From: Spirogloea muscicola
Taxonomy: Eukaryota; Streptophyta; Zygnematophyceae; Spirogloeales; Spirogloeaceae
Direction: 5' to 3'
Assembly (NCBI GenBank): GCA_009602725.1
Contig: WELB01000114.1
Coordinates: 180,120 to 209,623, forward strand
Length of the DNA stretch: 29,504 nucleotides
Position numbers and translations under genes: made by a program. The stretch's first letter is position 1. Every line of letters starts with the position of its first letter. Positions 1-10,300 of the stretch are shown here, piece after piece. The notes below the pieces were generated by a model. That model did no database searches. It saw nothing but the letters and a program-made list of their open reading frames with translations, and had not been told where the DNA came from.

Positions 1-127
<127 letters not shown>

Positions 128-287
128 CCCGAGCCCCCCCGCCCCCCCCAACCCCACAAACACTTTTCTCTACCATATCCAACCAACCTTCCTCATTGCT
201 GCCTCCCTTCGTCCTCCTTGCTTGCTCTTGCTCCCACCCGATGTCATGCATGGCACATAGAGGTGAAGCTCTTACACCACATGCCAG

Positions 288-2154
288 GCCCAGGGAAGGC
301 CCTGGACCCGGCGCGGTGGTTCATCATTGTACCCAACATGCTTGGCAACGGCCTCTCCAGCTCGCCGTCTAACATGCCTCCGCCAGATGACGGGCCCAAT
401 TTCCCTCCGGTGATAACCCTTCCTCTCCAGCCCTCCTGCCGCTGCTAACCAGCAGTCACTCTCTCCCCCCTCCTCACCCTCTGCCCCCTTCTCTCTCCCT
501 CTGTCCACCCATCGAAGTAGAGCGCACCGTCGCGTTCGCTGACAGCCGCAGCAGCGAGGGTGCCAGAGCAGATCAGCGTGCGCGACAACGTGGCGGCGCA
601 ACACTGCCTCGTGACGGCGCGCTTTGGCATCGCGCGGCTCGCGCTCGTGACCGGCTGGTCCATGGCCGCCGCGCAAGCCTTCCAGGTCAACAGCCGGTAC
701 AGCTGTAAAGCGCAGCTGCCATGCGAGCCAGCATCAGCTACAGATAGGGTTTAGGTTTGAAAGTCTAGGGTTAGGGGTTACAGTTAGGGTCTAGGGTTTA
801 GGGTTTGAAGGGGTTTCGGGTTTAGGGTTTATCTTCTGACTGCATTCCATGTGTCAACCTTGGCGGCGGTGGTCGGCCCTTCAGTGGGCAGTCAGCTTCC
901 CAGACATGGTACCAAGCGTGCTGCCTTTCTGCGGCTCGGCGCGCACCTCGCCGCACAACAAGGTGTTCCTTGAGGGCCTCCGCGCGGCGCTCACGGCCGA
1001 CGCCGCCTTCGCCGGCGGCCGCTACAGTGCGCCGCCGTCGGCAGGCCTGCGTGCTTTCGCTCGCGTCTACGCAGGCTGGGGGTTCTCTCAAAAGTGGTAC
1101 TGGCTTGAGGTCCTCCGTCCCTCCCTCACCTCCCTCCTCCTTCCCTCCCTCATCTCCCTCCTCCTTCCCTCTCCTCCTGCCGCCCTTGTCTCTGCATACG
1201 ATGGCAGTCCACCTCCCTGGCCTTTTGCCTCCACTCCGGCTGCTCTACTTCCACTTGCGCCGCCCTCCCTCCATCCTCTGCTCTTCTTCCCCCCTTCTCA
1301 CGCTGTCCACCCATCATTCTCAAGTGCTGTGCGCTGTAGCTCGCCCTGACCTTGTTCGTTGTGCTGGTAAGTGCTGCAGAAGTGGCGGGAGCTCGGATTC
1401 GGCAGCCTGGAGGACTTTCTGGTGGGCCGCTGGGAGGAGGGCTTTGCACGCGAGGACGCCAACGACCTGCTGGCGATGCTGACTACGTGGCAGGCCACTG
1501 ACGTCGGCAGGACGCCGGGCTTCGATGGTGACCATCGCGCCGCACTGGCGTCCATCAAGGTGGCTCCGAAGCCCCGTGCGAAGCTGGGCCTTGCCTCGTC
1601 GCTGTTCCGCCTCCACATCTCCTTCCCCCCTCTAAACCCAGAACCCCAACTCCAGAGCACCCTCCCTACCTTCCCTCTCCCACTCCTCCTCCAACCCCCC
1701 CACCTCCCTGCTCGTCCCCCCCAAACCGGGTTCTTCTTCCATTCCCCCCTCCTTAGTTCGTCGTCTTCATCTTTGCCTCTTCCTCTCTCCTATGTTACTC
1801 ACCAACCTTGGACCTTCTTCTCAGAGGGTAACTTTGATGGGGTGGATGGTAGGCGCGGGTGATCGTGATGCCGGCCGAGCGCGACCTGTACTTTCCAGCT
1901 GAGGACTCAGCATACGAGGCAGCACTTATTCCGCATGCGGAGCTACGCGTCATCCCCGGCGTTTGGGGTCACATGGCTGGCAAGTTCCTGCTTCCTCCAT
2001 CCGGCTGCATGCTGGCCCACCCGGCTCCCGCAGCCGACTCTGTACTGACTTTGTGCACTGTCATGGTGGCGATTTGGCAGGTCGAGGATACAATGATGAG
2101 GATACCGCTTTCATTGATGCCACGCTCCGCGAGCTCCTCGCTGTGTCCTGCTGA
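288..2154 (+). CDS. MetX-like alpha/beta-hydrolase (homoserine O-acetyltransferase family), 5'-partial
   Basis: This is the C-terminal 280 or so codons of a protein of the homoserine O-acetyltransferase/MetX alpha/beta-hydrolase family. Exons I read: about 288-409, 572-685, 885-1109, 1380-1559, 1853-1979 and 2081-2154 (TGA). Phase is continuous throughout. Family landmarks in order are VPNMLGNGLSSSPSN, the nucleophile elbow GWSMA, FCGSARTSPHN, RVYAGWGFSQ, LGFGSLEDFLVGRWEE, then the acid in ERDLYFPAEDS and the histidine in GVWGHMAG. The Ser-Asp-His triad is therefore present. Odd points: the elbow has Ala where the family normally has Gly (GWSMG). Intron 5 has a GC donor (GCAAGT at 1980). Intron 2 holds telomere-like repeats. 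The N-terminal 50-60 residues must lie left of the window, and the first acceptor near 287 is my best guess. The natural acyl acceptor cannot be told, because this subfamily includes hydrolases not proven to act on homoserine. A TGTAA at 2252-2256 could serve as an algal polyadenylation signal. Confidence 0.85.
744..831 (+). repeat. interstitial telomere-like TTTAGGG repeats
   Basis: About 88 bases made of degenerate TTTAGGG and TTAGGG units (for example GGGTTTAGGGTTT at 818-830) sit inside intron 2 of the MetX-like gene (686-884). TTTAGGG is the telomere repeat of land plants and many green algae. The block is short and imperfect, so it is an internal relic, not a chromosome end. Confidence 0.85.
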
Positions 2155-3290
2155 ACGGTGTGCAGCTCGCTTGCTTCCCGCTGTTCCGCTCCTTGCAATT
2201 TTCATAGCCAATGTAGCCTGGCTCTCATTGCAGCAGAGATGCGGTGGAAGGTGTAAATTAGGCTCCTTCCCCCCCCACCCTCCATGGAGGTCGTCAATGC
2301 CAAGGGCTTGCATCAGGGAGGCCATGCTTGGCGCATCGATCTGCTACGTCGATTCTGATTTGCTGACACGACAACTCCTAGCAAGTAACCCAGTATTGTC
2401 AGGCGCATGCCACGTAAGTACGCCCCAGGATATCCCTGGTCTCACTGGTCAAGTAGATTGATCTAAAAGCACAGGAGAAGGGAGAGGGACAGTCCCAATG
2501 GGGCCCCGCTACTTGGGAGCATGCATTCTGGGAGCAAGCAAGCCCAGCGTCCTGTGCTGTGGTCTATGACTGCTATGTAATGTGAATTTCAGGTTCAATT
2601 TCATGAAGGTCATGTGGAGGTCATCTGTAGCAACCGCTCTGGCCAGTCAATTAAAGGAGAGGTATCGATTTTTAACACACCATCGCACTTGTCTCAGGAT
2701 ACTTTCCTTCTGAGAGTGCAGCATGTGCTTGTAGCGCAACACAACAGCGCTAACAACAACTCATGGACGAGGATCCTTGCCTGGTTCCTGACCTTCTTGC
2801 GCTACTTGGCGCTTCAGTAATGGGAAAGCTCGGAGCCATAGACAGGTCGGAGAGCTGCAACGGCAGTTGCACTGCAGGTGCAGTGAAGGCAATAACTGCT
2901 TGAGTATCAGCAGAGTGCTCAGGACCATATATAGTGCTTAACAATCAATATCCTAGAGAAGCACAATGACGAGTGGGCAGGTCGAAGGCATAGGCACAAC
3001 CTTCAGCGACAGTGACATCTTTTTGGCATGGGTCCTCATTCCCATATCCTACCCGGGAGTACCGCTGGTTTGCAACATGATCGACGTGAGGATGTGCATC
3101 TGGCCGAGATGGGCTTGCCGGCAGCACATTTGTCGTTCTTGCGCAGTTGGTGTCAGCCTGCAAACCAGCTCAGGCCTAGGCTTTGCACTGGTAACCTTCA
3201 GACTGTGGCAGAAGGGATATTGTAACTTGGCTGTCCGGCATATGGACATCAATTAGCATATCTCTACTTTCTCACCCATGTTAGCTGAGG
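2155..3290. other. intergenic stretch, no gene recognised
   Basis: This follows the stop of the MetX-like gene. It probably begins with that gene's 3' UTR. None of the short open frames here resembles a known protein on either strand. I see no RNA gene, tandem array or mobile-element coding sequence before the small insertion at 3308. Confidence 0.6.
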
Positions 3291-3307
3291 CGGATCAGCT
3301 TAGCAGC

Positions 3308-3380
3308 CGACTCCTTCAGACCTTGTCCATTCTTTTGGGCTGGCCTCTCCCAGCCACCAGTTAATCTGGCCGCGCTTGCT
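3308..3380 (+). mobile_element. 73-bp hairpin element flanked by a 17-bp target-site duplication
   Basis: A 73-bp unit is bracketed by a perfect 17-bp direct repeat, CGGATCAGCTTAGCAGC, at 3291-3307 and 3381-3397. The same 73 bases recur at 27084-27156 with a single obvious mismatch, and in the opposite orientation at 26271-26338. It contains the stem GGCTGG/CCAGCC and a second small stem, CCAG-TTAAT-CTGG. It has no coding capacity and no poly(A). Long perfect direct repeats around a unit with one constant end are typical of target-primed reverse transcription. I infer an extremely 5'-truncated LINE tail or a tiny SINE. Confidence 0.8.
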
Positions 3381-3566
3381 CGGATCAGCTTAGCAGCAGG
3401 TGATGTACATCCGCAGATGTGCTTGTCTTTGTACTCAACTACTCAGGCCGCCCTCCATGAAACAACACACGTCTTACCCGTTTGGACGAGCTGGTTCTAC
3501 AGGGGTTCCAAGAGCGAAACAAAGAGCTTCTTTCAACGCAAGGCAATGGCTTTGAGAAAGCAAGTG

Positions 3567-3640
3567 GCGGCTCTCCTAATGGGGGCAAGGGCTGTGGGAA
3601 CAGGCAGCCCGAAAAGAATTGACGAAGGTTAGAAGGGGCC
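3567..3640 (-). mobile_element. hairpin-module copy, opposite orientation
   Basis: The bases match the LINE 3' tail at 27182-27248 closely: GGGGGCAAGGGCTGTG, then CAGCCCGAAAAGAATTGA and AAGG-GGGGCC. Read on the minus strand it carries the same pyrimidine-rich core followed by the GGCTG/CAGCC hairpin. Together with the plus-strand unit at 3308-3380 it forms an inverted pair about 190 bases apart. No direct repeat was found around it. Confidence 0.65.
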
Positions 3641-3938
3641 AATGACGGAGGAGCCTAAAGCGCCATGTCAGAACGGGTTTGAGAGACCAGCCCCAGAATA
3701 CGAAAGAGAAAAAGCACAGCAAGGTCTGAAACGGCCGGAAGGCCCACGACCACCTTACACTTGTGATCCATAGCGCAGACGACGTTGTGAGCTATATCCT
3801 GCCCCGCAGCGCAGGCCCTGCAGCACACCGAGCGCCTGCGGCTGCGGATTGAGCTGCTGCTTGCAAGGCCCACCAGAAGGAGGAGGTCTGTTCCGTCTCA
3901 GGATTGACATTGTTACTTGGGTCTTCCAAGAGGTCTCC

Positions 3939-5778
3939 ATGTTGGCTGTGGCAACGACGGCGGCGGCGGCGCCAGCAAAAGCGGCTTCTCGGGCCGGCGG
4001 TGGGGTGGAGCTGGCCACGGACGCCGCAGTGGCGGCGCCGCTGCGAGCCGGCGCCGCTGGCGGTGGCGTCGACAAAGTCCTCCACTTGGTGCGGTTCCAC
4101 GCTTCGCAACGCTAGCCGCTACTATGGAAGCTCGCTGCAGCTGCTGCAGGCGCTACGAGTGGACTGTGTATTGAGTGATGGAGGGCTTGAGCGGCTAAGT
4201 ACAAAGGCAAGCACGTTGATAGATGTACAGCCGCCATGGCTGCTGCACACTCAGCTCCTGCTGCGGTCTGTCTGGTCGGTGGCAGATCCGACACGGCCAG
4301 ACGGAGATGAACGTGTACATTGCCCGAGCTCCTGCAGGTAAGTCTGGCCGCAGCAAACCCTAAATATGAACCTAAATCTAGCAAGCCTCTCGCTGAAGGC
4401 TGCCCTGCGGCTATCACAGCGTGGGATCTGCAGTTAACTACATGATCTCTGAGTACTTACCTTGTTAGCTTGTACCAACAGCATCATGCTGCCTGCCCGT
4501 TATGTTGGTTAAGGCCACTCAGAGGCCGCTGATGCTGTTCTGACACAGGCTGCAAGGACCCACTCATGTATGACACGCGCCTCACTACCGAGGGCCAGCG
4601 GCAGGTCCGCCTTTCCGACCACCCCCCCCCCCCGCCCCGGCCCTTTCGGCCGGTGCCAGGACTCCAGAAACACAAACTTCGTTTGCTGGTCGTAAGGAGC
4701 GCACTCGTTTGCTGCTCGACATGTATTAATCAAAAACTGTCAAATGCAAAGTTCATTTCATAGATTCAAGAGTTTATTTGGATTCTGTTTCTCCAAAATT
4801 AGCTTAGACGGGTTTGCAGGAGGGTAACTGCGGCAGGCTCCTCCTCCAGGAGGGCTTTGTGGCGGCTGCATGGTGCAGGCCCGGGCTCTGGCAGCGCTGG
4901 CAGCGCGGCGGGCGCCTGCCCCAGAGCTCATCGTCACCTCGCCGCTGACGCGGGCGCTGCAGACCATGGAGCTCGTCTTCCCGGCAGCCAAGGCCCCCAA
5001 GGTCTGTCCTCTTTGGTTGCCTCGGCCTCTCACACAGCCGCGGCAGAGAACATTCATAATAGCTACAAATGGCTACAATGCCTAAGATGCACAAATCCGC
5101 CGCCGGCACCTCTGCGGGACAAGAATGGAGGAACAGCAAGCAATTGGGCCGCTGGGATTTGTGCCAGGTTGTGGAGGCAGCAGCACGGGAGCGGCTATAC
5201 ATGGCATCGGACATGGGACGCAGTCCGGAGGTCGTTGCGCACGAATATCCACACCTCTACTTTGACCACCTTCCTAGTACGATACCAGCCTGGAGGTTCA
5301 CGCTCTTGCAAATCCAGCGCTAGGATTGAAGGTTGACATTAAGATATGGATTCAGGGGTTAAGGTAGGGAACCTGAGCTCTCTTTCCGTGTTACATTGGG
5401 CTGGCATGAGCAGCAATCTGGTGGCACTCGGACGAACGGCAGGACCCCCTGGCTGTTGTAATGGAGCCGCCGGACGTTTTCGCCGAGCGCGTGTCTCGAT
5501 TCCGAAAATGGCTCGCGGCCCGTCCCGAGCACACTATCGCCGTAGAATTTACCCCTTTCTCACTGTTCTTGTAGCTGATGGAGTCCTTGCTCTCACAGGT
5601 ACAGAAAGCATTGCCTGACACAGCAGGCTCTCTAATCTGATGTTCGGGCGCCACCTTGCCACAGGTCGTGTCACACTGGGGCGTGCTCCACCAGCTCACT
5701 GGCCGTGACTTTCGCAACTGCGAGCTCTTCACATGCCGGCTCTCAGAGATCCAGAATGTGCGCGTACCGGTCATGTAG
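3939..5778 (+). CDS. histidine phosphatase (phosphoglycerate mutase-like superfamily)
   Basis: Seven exons join in phase to 243 aa: 3939-4088, 4286-4337, 4549-4604, 4879-5001, 5168-5276, 5414-5541 and 5665-5778 (TAG). The signature RHG is seen as IRHGQTEMN at residues 51-59, with His53 the expected phosphorylated residue. SPLTRALQTME supplies the phosphate-binding Arg (about 111), and VVSHWG near 207-212 supplies the second catalytic His. The segment RERLYMASDMGRSPEVVAHEYP is typical of the plant and algal 'phosphoglycerate mutase-like' group, not true glycolytic PGAM. The first exon is Ala-rich and could be a plastid or mitochondrial transit peptide, but this is only composition. The start at 3939 is the ATG nearest the conserved region; the frame stays open upstream to 3849. 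Exon 1 ends at ...VLHL and the RHG motif begins exon 2. The substrate is unknown. Confidence 0.85.
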
Positions 5779-6712
5779 CATGTAGTCGTGGCGGCACAAG
5801 ATTGTAGTAGACGATTGATAAGCATGCACAATTGCCCTCAGTCGCAAATGAGTTGGAGAAGTCTGGAGCAGCCCACCTGGCATCTAACACGGCATTGGCC
5901 ACAATGCAAGGACCACAGCACTGTGCTCATTTCAGAATCTGAGTAGTGTATGTTTACTTCATTCATTTTATCAAGGCCGTAGTTGGGTCGGATCATGAGC
6001 AGCAGCTGCTGCCACAGACTCAGCCTGCCCTCAAGGGTGCTTAAGTGCTGATTGACTGCACGAAGTTTACAAGTCCTACTATGCATCCAGCTAGTCCAAA
6101 GAAACAATTGTCACTTACTTAGGAACAGCCCACTGCTGGATTGCATCATTTGTGTCTGCAAGTAATTCTGTTGCACATTCCTATTTAACATGGTCTTGCG
6201 TCTGTACTCCACTAGGCATTATTGAGACTCCGAGTGCCAACAAGCGTGCGTCAATTTTGACTGACTGAACTTAGTTCAGTAGTCCTATTCAGCATCCCAG
6301 CTAGTTAGAAACGGTTGTCATATCTACTCACAAGCATTTTTTAACTGACTTGCACTCACAATATCTGCCAATAATCTGAGCACTCCTGCCGAAGACGGTC
6401 TTGCATCTGTACTCCACTAGTCATCTTGTTAATCCAAGTTGGAGAGGTACTCCTGCAATGACTGCTGCGATGATGTAGACTATAGCACGAGTACAAGTTG
6501 ACTTGGGCTGTAAAGATAAGAAGCAGCCTTCATAATACAGGTCGATGGACACGGAAACATAGTTTGCACCAGTGGCGGATGGCTGGCATTGCCACCATGG
6601 ACCATTCCTGAGCGCAGCCCCAAGAGGCTACTTTGGCGGCGCGCGTTCACTGGGCTAGGCGTTTCTGCACACCCGTCCGCCGTGGCCATTTGTGTAGAAG
6701 CGCAACTTACGC
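5779..6712. other. intergenic stretch with a diverged ~209-bp tandem duplication
   Basis: No protein family is recognisable in the short open frames on either strand. The only structure is two diverged tandem copies with a period near 209 bases. AGTCCTACTATGCATCCAGC near 6072 recurs as AGTCCTATTCAGCATCCCAGC near 6281. GTCTTGCGTCTGTACTCCAC near 6194 recurs near 6401. Confidence 0.55.
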
Positions 6713-6905
6713 CTTCCGGCCGCTTTGCTCTTTCTCAGGCTGGCTAGTTCAGCCCTCGCCCCCCTTTGATGAGCTTTAAAGTCTCATACCTTCGTCCCTT
6801 CCCTTCTTACTTATCATTCCTTCAAGGAAAGCTGGTTCTTCCTTTTTCGTTTCATTTTCACAGCCATCGCCCCCTTGTGGAAAAGCTTTTTTGCTCGGAA
6901 GGGGA
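6713..6905 (+). mobile_element. degenerate hairpin-module copies (LINE tail relics)
   Basis: The run CCTTCCGGCCGCTTTG...CAGGCTGGCTAG...CAGCCCTCGCCCCCCTTTGATGAGCTTT (6713-6776) parallels the better copy at 23855-23930. A second fragment, CAGCCATCGCCCCCTTGTGG followed by AAAGCTTTTTT, lies at about 6861-6892. Both sit downstream of the clathrin gene, on the opposite strand. No target-site duplication was found. Confidence 0.5.
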
Positions 6906-7296
6906 GGGGAGAGCCGCCCTAGAGGGGTTTAGCGGAGGTGCATACCCGCCAGATTGCATGTGGGGCCAGGCAGTGTCATCCCACCCCTTCCCCCTTGATA
7001 AAATTGTCAAGGCCACTGCTCGCCGCACTCTTGTCGCGCATCCTTCCGCTGGAGCCGCAAAGTCCATCGAGGGCGGCTGCGACGGCGGCGCCCAATGGGC
7101 TTCGGGGACAAGCTACAAGAATCAAGCTGCTCAAGCGGCCAGCAGAAACGCCGACTGGACCTCCCTTGCCAACGCGGCAAGCACTCAAAAGGCCGGCTCC
7201 TTGGCATGCACCACTACAATTGCAGCCCGTCTGCACAGGCCTGTCATGACCCAACTAACTCTGCCGGCAACCTCAGCACCCCATGGGGGGGCCTTC
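6906..7296. other. 3' flank of the clathrin gene
   Basis: This is presumably the 3' UTR and downstream sequence of the clathrin heavy chain gene on the minus strand. Open frames on both strands here are GC-driven and resemble no family. The stretch next to the stop carries a 24-bp tandem duplication, described separately. Confidence 0.5.
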
Positions 7297-7316
7297 TCAG
7301 TACCCCATGGGGGGCA
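7272..7316. repeat. 24-bp tandem duplication across the clathrin stop codon
   Basis: CTCAGCACCCCATGGGGGG (from 7272) and CTCAGTACCCCATGGGGGG (from 7296) are near-identical units, 24 bases apart. On the minus strand the upstream unit encodes the last residues (PPMGY) and the TGA stop, and the second copy lies just past the stop. The period is a multiple of three. Confidence 0.85.
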
Positions 7317-10300
7317 TGCCGTAGGCGGGCATGGCTCCCACGCCATAGCCGGCATCGTAGCCCACGCCACCCCCAGGCATGCCCATGCCAGGCATTGGAG
7401 GAGCAGGCAAGGCCAATGGCATCAATTGCTGGTACAGATTCTGCAACACGGTCAAAAGGCATTGACAGTGTTAGAAGCTGAACATAAGCAGAGTGCCTTA
7501 GAAGCATGGCAACCGCCACAATCACGACAGTAAGTGAGCCTGACCTGCTGAGCAATGACCTCCTTCTCCTCCGCTTCCTTGTTCTTCTGCTCCTTCTGCT
7601 GCTCCAGCCTGTTCCGCACGAGTTCGTCCACTTTGCTGGAGTATTCGCGTAGGAACTGGTCAAGCAGCACATGAAGCAGTTAGTGACAGCACTAAGCCTT
7701 TGCTGTCGAGTCAATGCAGCAAGAGATGACTATACGCCTTGAATTGGCTACAGTACAGCACAAATTCAGCAATGGCCTTCACCTGAAGCATGTATGGCAT
7801 GACATATTCAAACATGTTGTGAATCCAGGCAAGCTCAACAGCAACATCAGCCCGTATAAGGTCGTAGCAGGTATACAAACAAGCTGCAAAGCACTCCTTC
7901 TTCCCCTGCCGAACACCAGTTCATGCAGCATCGTCAGAGCGATATAGGGGACAACATCAGGTGCTATGCCGACAGCACTGAGTGCCAGGGTGGCGAATAT
8001 GCATTCAAAAGCCTGTAGAAGTGTGTGAAACAACATCGACCTCGTCCACAAAGAACGTGAGTAACTCCTCCGCAAGTTCGCGATCTCCTGATTGAGATGC
8101 AGTCTCCATGGCGTCTTTGTATAGCTTGTCCTTCTTCGAAAGGGAGACAGACTGTCGCCATCTCCCACTGTTCTTGTATATCGTGGCAGCTATTCTTCGG
8201 AACTCCAAGAGCTCATGCTTCTCAATCTGCAAGGGTGATGCACCAGCTGTGGGCCTTAGAAGCCACAGCTTACTAGCAGTGATGACGTGTGGGACTGACA
8301 ATGAGCCAGTCATGTATGGTTACAATTTGTGGGAAGGGAGGTCAAAGGCTAACCTGTTGTGAAAGGGAGATCTGGTCATAGTTGTCGTGCATGTCAATGG
8401 ATTCTCTCAACCTGTCGTAGTCCTCCTCCTCAATGTAGAGACCATTTAGAGCCTCATTTACAGCTGCAACATTGTTGCTCTGAACAGATACCAGGTAAGG
8501 CTTGACGAGCGGAAGATGTCCAGCCTGCAGAACGTATGCAAACTTAGAACCATGTGTGGAATCTAAAATACAGAGCTTGCTGCAACAATGGTGTACTTTC
8601 TATCATTTGTCGTGCATATCATGTGACTTTGAGGGCTAGGTTTTCCACATGACAGAATAAAATGAGTTGGTTTGTTACATATCATACAATGAAAGACTGC
8701 CAGATGCACATTGGAAGCTGGACATAGACATGTGACACATACACTAGCTTGCAGCTTGACGAGTAAAGGAAACGCAGTCAAAGAAGGCTGCATGGCATTG
8801 GTGCATACCTTCCGCATAATGTCCACCACACGCGTATGATCCACCCGTGGTGCAAGGACATTGAGCATGTCATTGATGAGGTCAGGGTGCTCCTGCAGAT
8901 AGAAATGGACTACTCGGTAGTAGAGCTCAACGTTTGCGATCTTGACAGCCACATCCTTGAACTGCACATGACGATCAGTGATGGAGCTCTGTCAGTCTTG
9001 AACTGCACAGCGAAGTCTGGGCAGTCATCATACAGCACATGCTTGGCCCACTTGAGCGTCTGCAAAATCAGCAGCTAAATCTTGCATGTCATCACCTGCA
9101 TGTGGTCCCACGCTTCAGGAGAATGTGACATGATCGTTGTTGCAGCATTGTCATACTCGTCGTATATGATGTAGAGATAGGTGAGCTCTCGCCAGTGCTG
9201 CTGCTCATCACAGACACGAATGAGCTTTGGGATGTTGAGCCTGGTGGAGAAGAGCTTGAGATGCTCCATGAGCTTCTCAGGCCGATACCGAGCATACAAT
9301 GTGCCCAGCTCCGTGAAGATGCCCATGTGGGCGCGCTCCAGGCCCAGGCCACTCTCCATGAGAGAGATGAGCTCGTCAAAGTAGCCCTTGTTCTGGTAGT
9401 ACTCGCTCACTTCCTCCAGGTCATCAACTTGGACGATGATGTTGAGCCCGCACAGCTGTGCTAGCCGGAATTCCTCCGCGTCTACGCAGGCAAAGCAAAC
9501 CTCCTTCCAGGTGCGCGAGCTGTTGGCCTTGCGAGCTGCATCCACAGCAGCCTGGAACTGGCCCAGTCGCACGAGCGTGGATGCCAAGCGCGCCCAGTTT
9601 GAGATGTGGATGAATATGATTTTGGCTGCCTCGTAAAGCTCCTCGTCAAACATCCTGTCTCCCACGGACTGCAGGTTTGCCACATGGGGCTGTGCAAGGA
9701 ACTCTTCAATGTCCCCAAGGCGGTCAACACGTGCATACGCATAAAGGAGTCCCGCATCCACCCGTGGTTCTCTGACCTTCTGCCGCACCATGAGCAGGTA
9801 AGTGACCAGCTCCTGCCAAACGCCAGCCTGCTCAGCTGCTCGCATAACGTCGACAAACTGGGTTGCATCTTGAGCCCGAATGAAGCTCTCAATGGCCTCC
9901 ACGACCAGACCCTGCCGTAGCTGCGCTTTGCCCACTTGGCTCCAGACATCGTCCTCGTCCACTCGGTTTGCAAATTCAACGGCACGATCAATGCTGCCCA
10001 GATTGTCAAGCAACACATCTACAGCCTTCACATTCAGATTGAACTTCTTGAATATGGCAAAGGCTTCCTCATAGAGCTCTGAGCCGACTGCTATGTTTCC
10101 AACTGCAGGGCCGTCAAAGTTGTCCAAGCGACTGATGTAATCCATGACACGCGACTTGTCTGCTTTGATGGCCGTGAGAATAAGCAGATTCTGCAAGTTG
10201 GGATTCCCGCTGAAAGCACTGTTCTGCAGTACAATCTTCTCAAGGAGCTCAATCAGCTCATGTGGCAAGTCTGCCGTCATGAATGCTTTCACTGTCACTG

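Noticed and set aside
744-831. A chromosome end
   Set aside because: The TTTAGGG units are degenerate, short and flanked on both sides by exons of one gene.
4089-4115. Reading exon 1 of the phosphatase through to VRFHASQR as the catalytic motif
   Set aside because: A true IRHGQTEMN motif follows at 4286 in a phase-compatible exon, so the exon is taken to end at 4088 with a GTGCGG donor.
6766-7533. 255-codon plus-strand ORF
   Set aside because: It overlaps the last two clathrin exons antisense, begins in repeat relics and resembles no family.
9092-10018. ORFs of 178 and 95 codons on the minus strand within the large clathrin exon
   Set aside because: They are frame shadows of the 1251-bp exon that encodes clathrin repeats.
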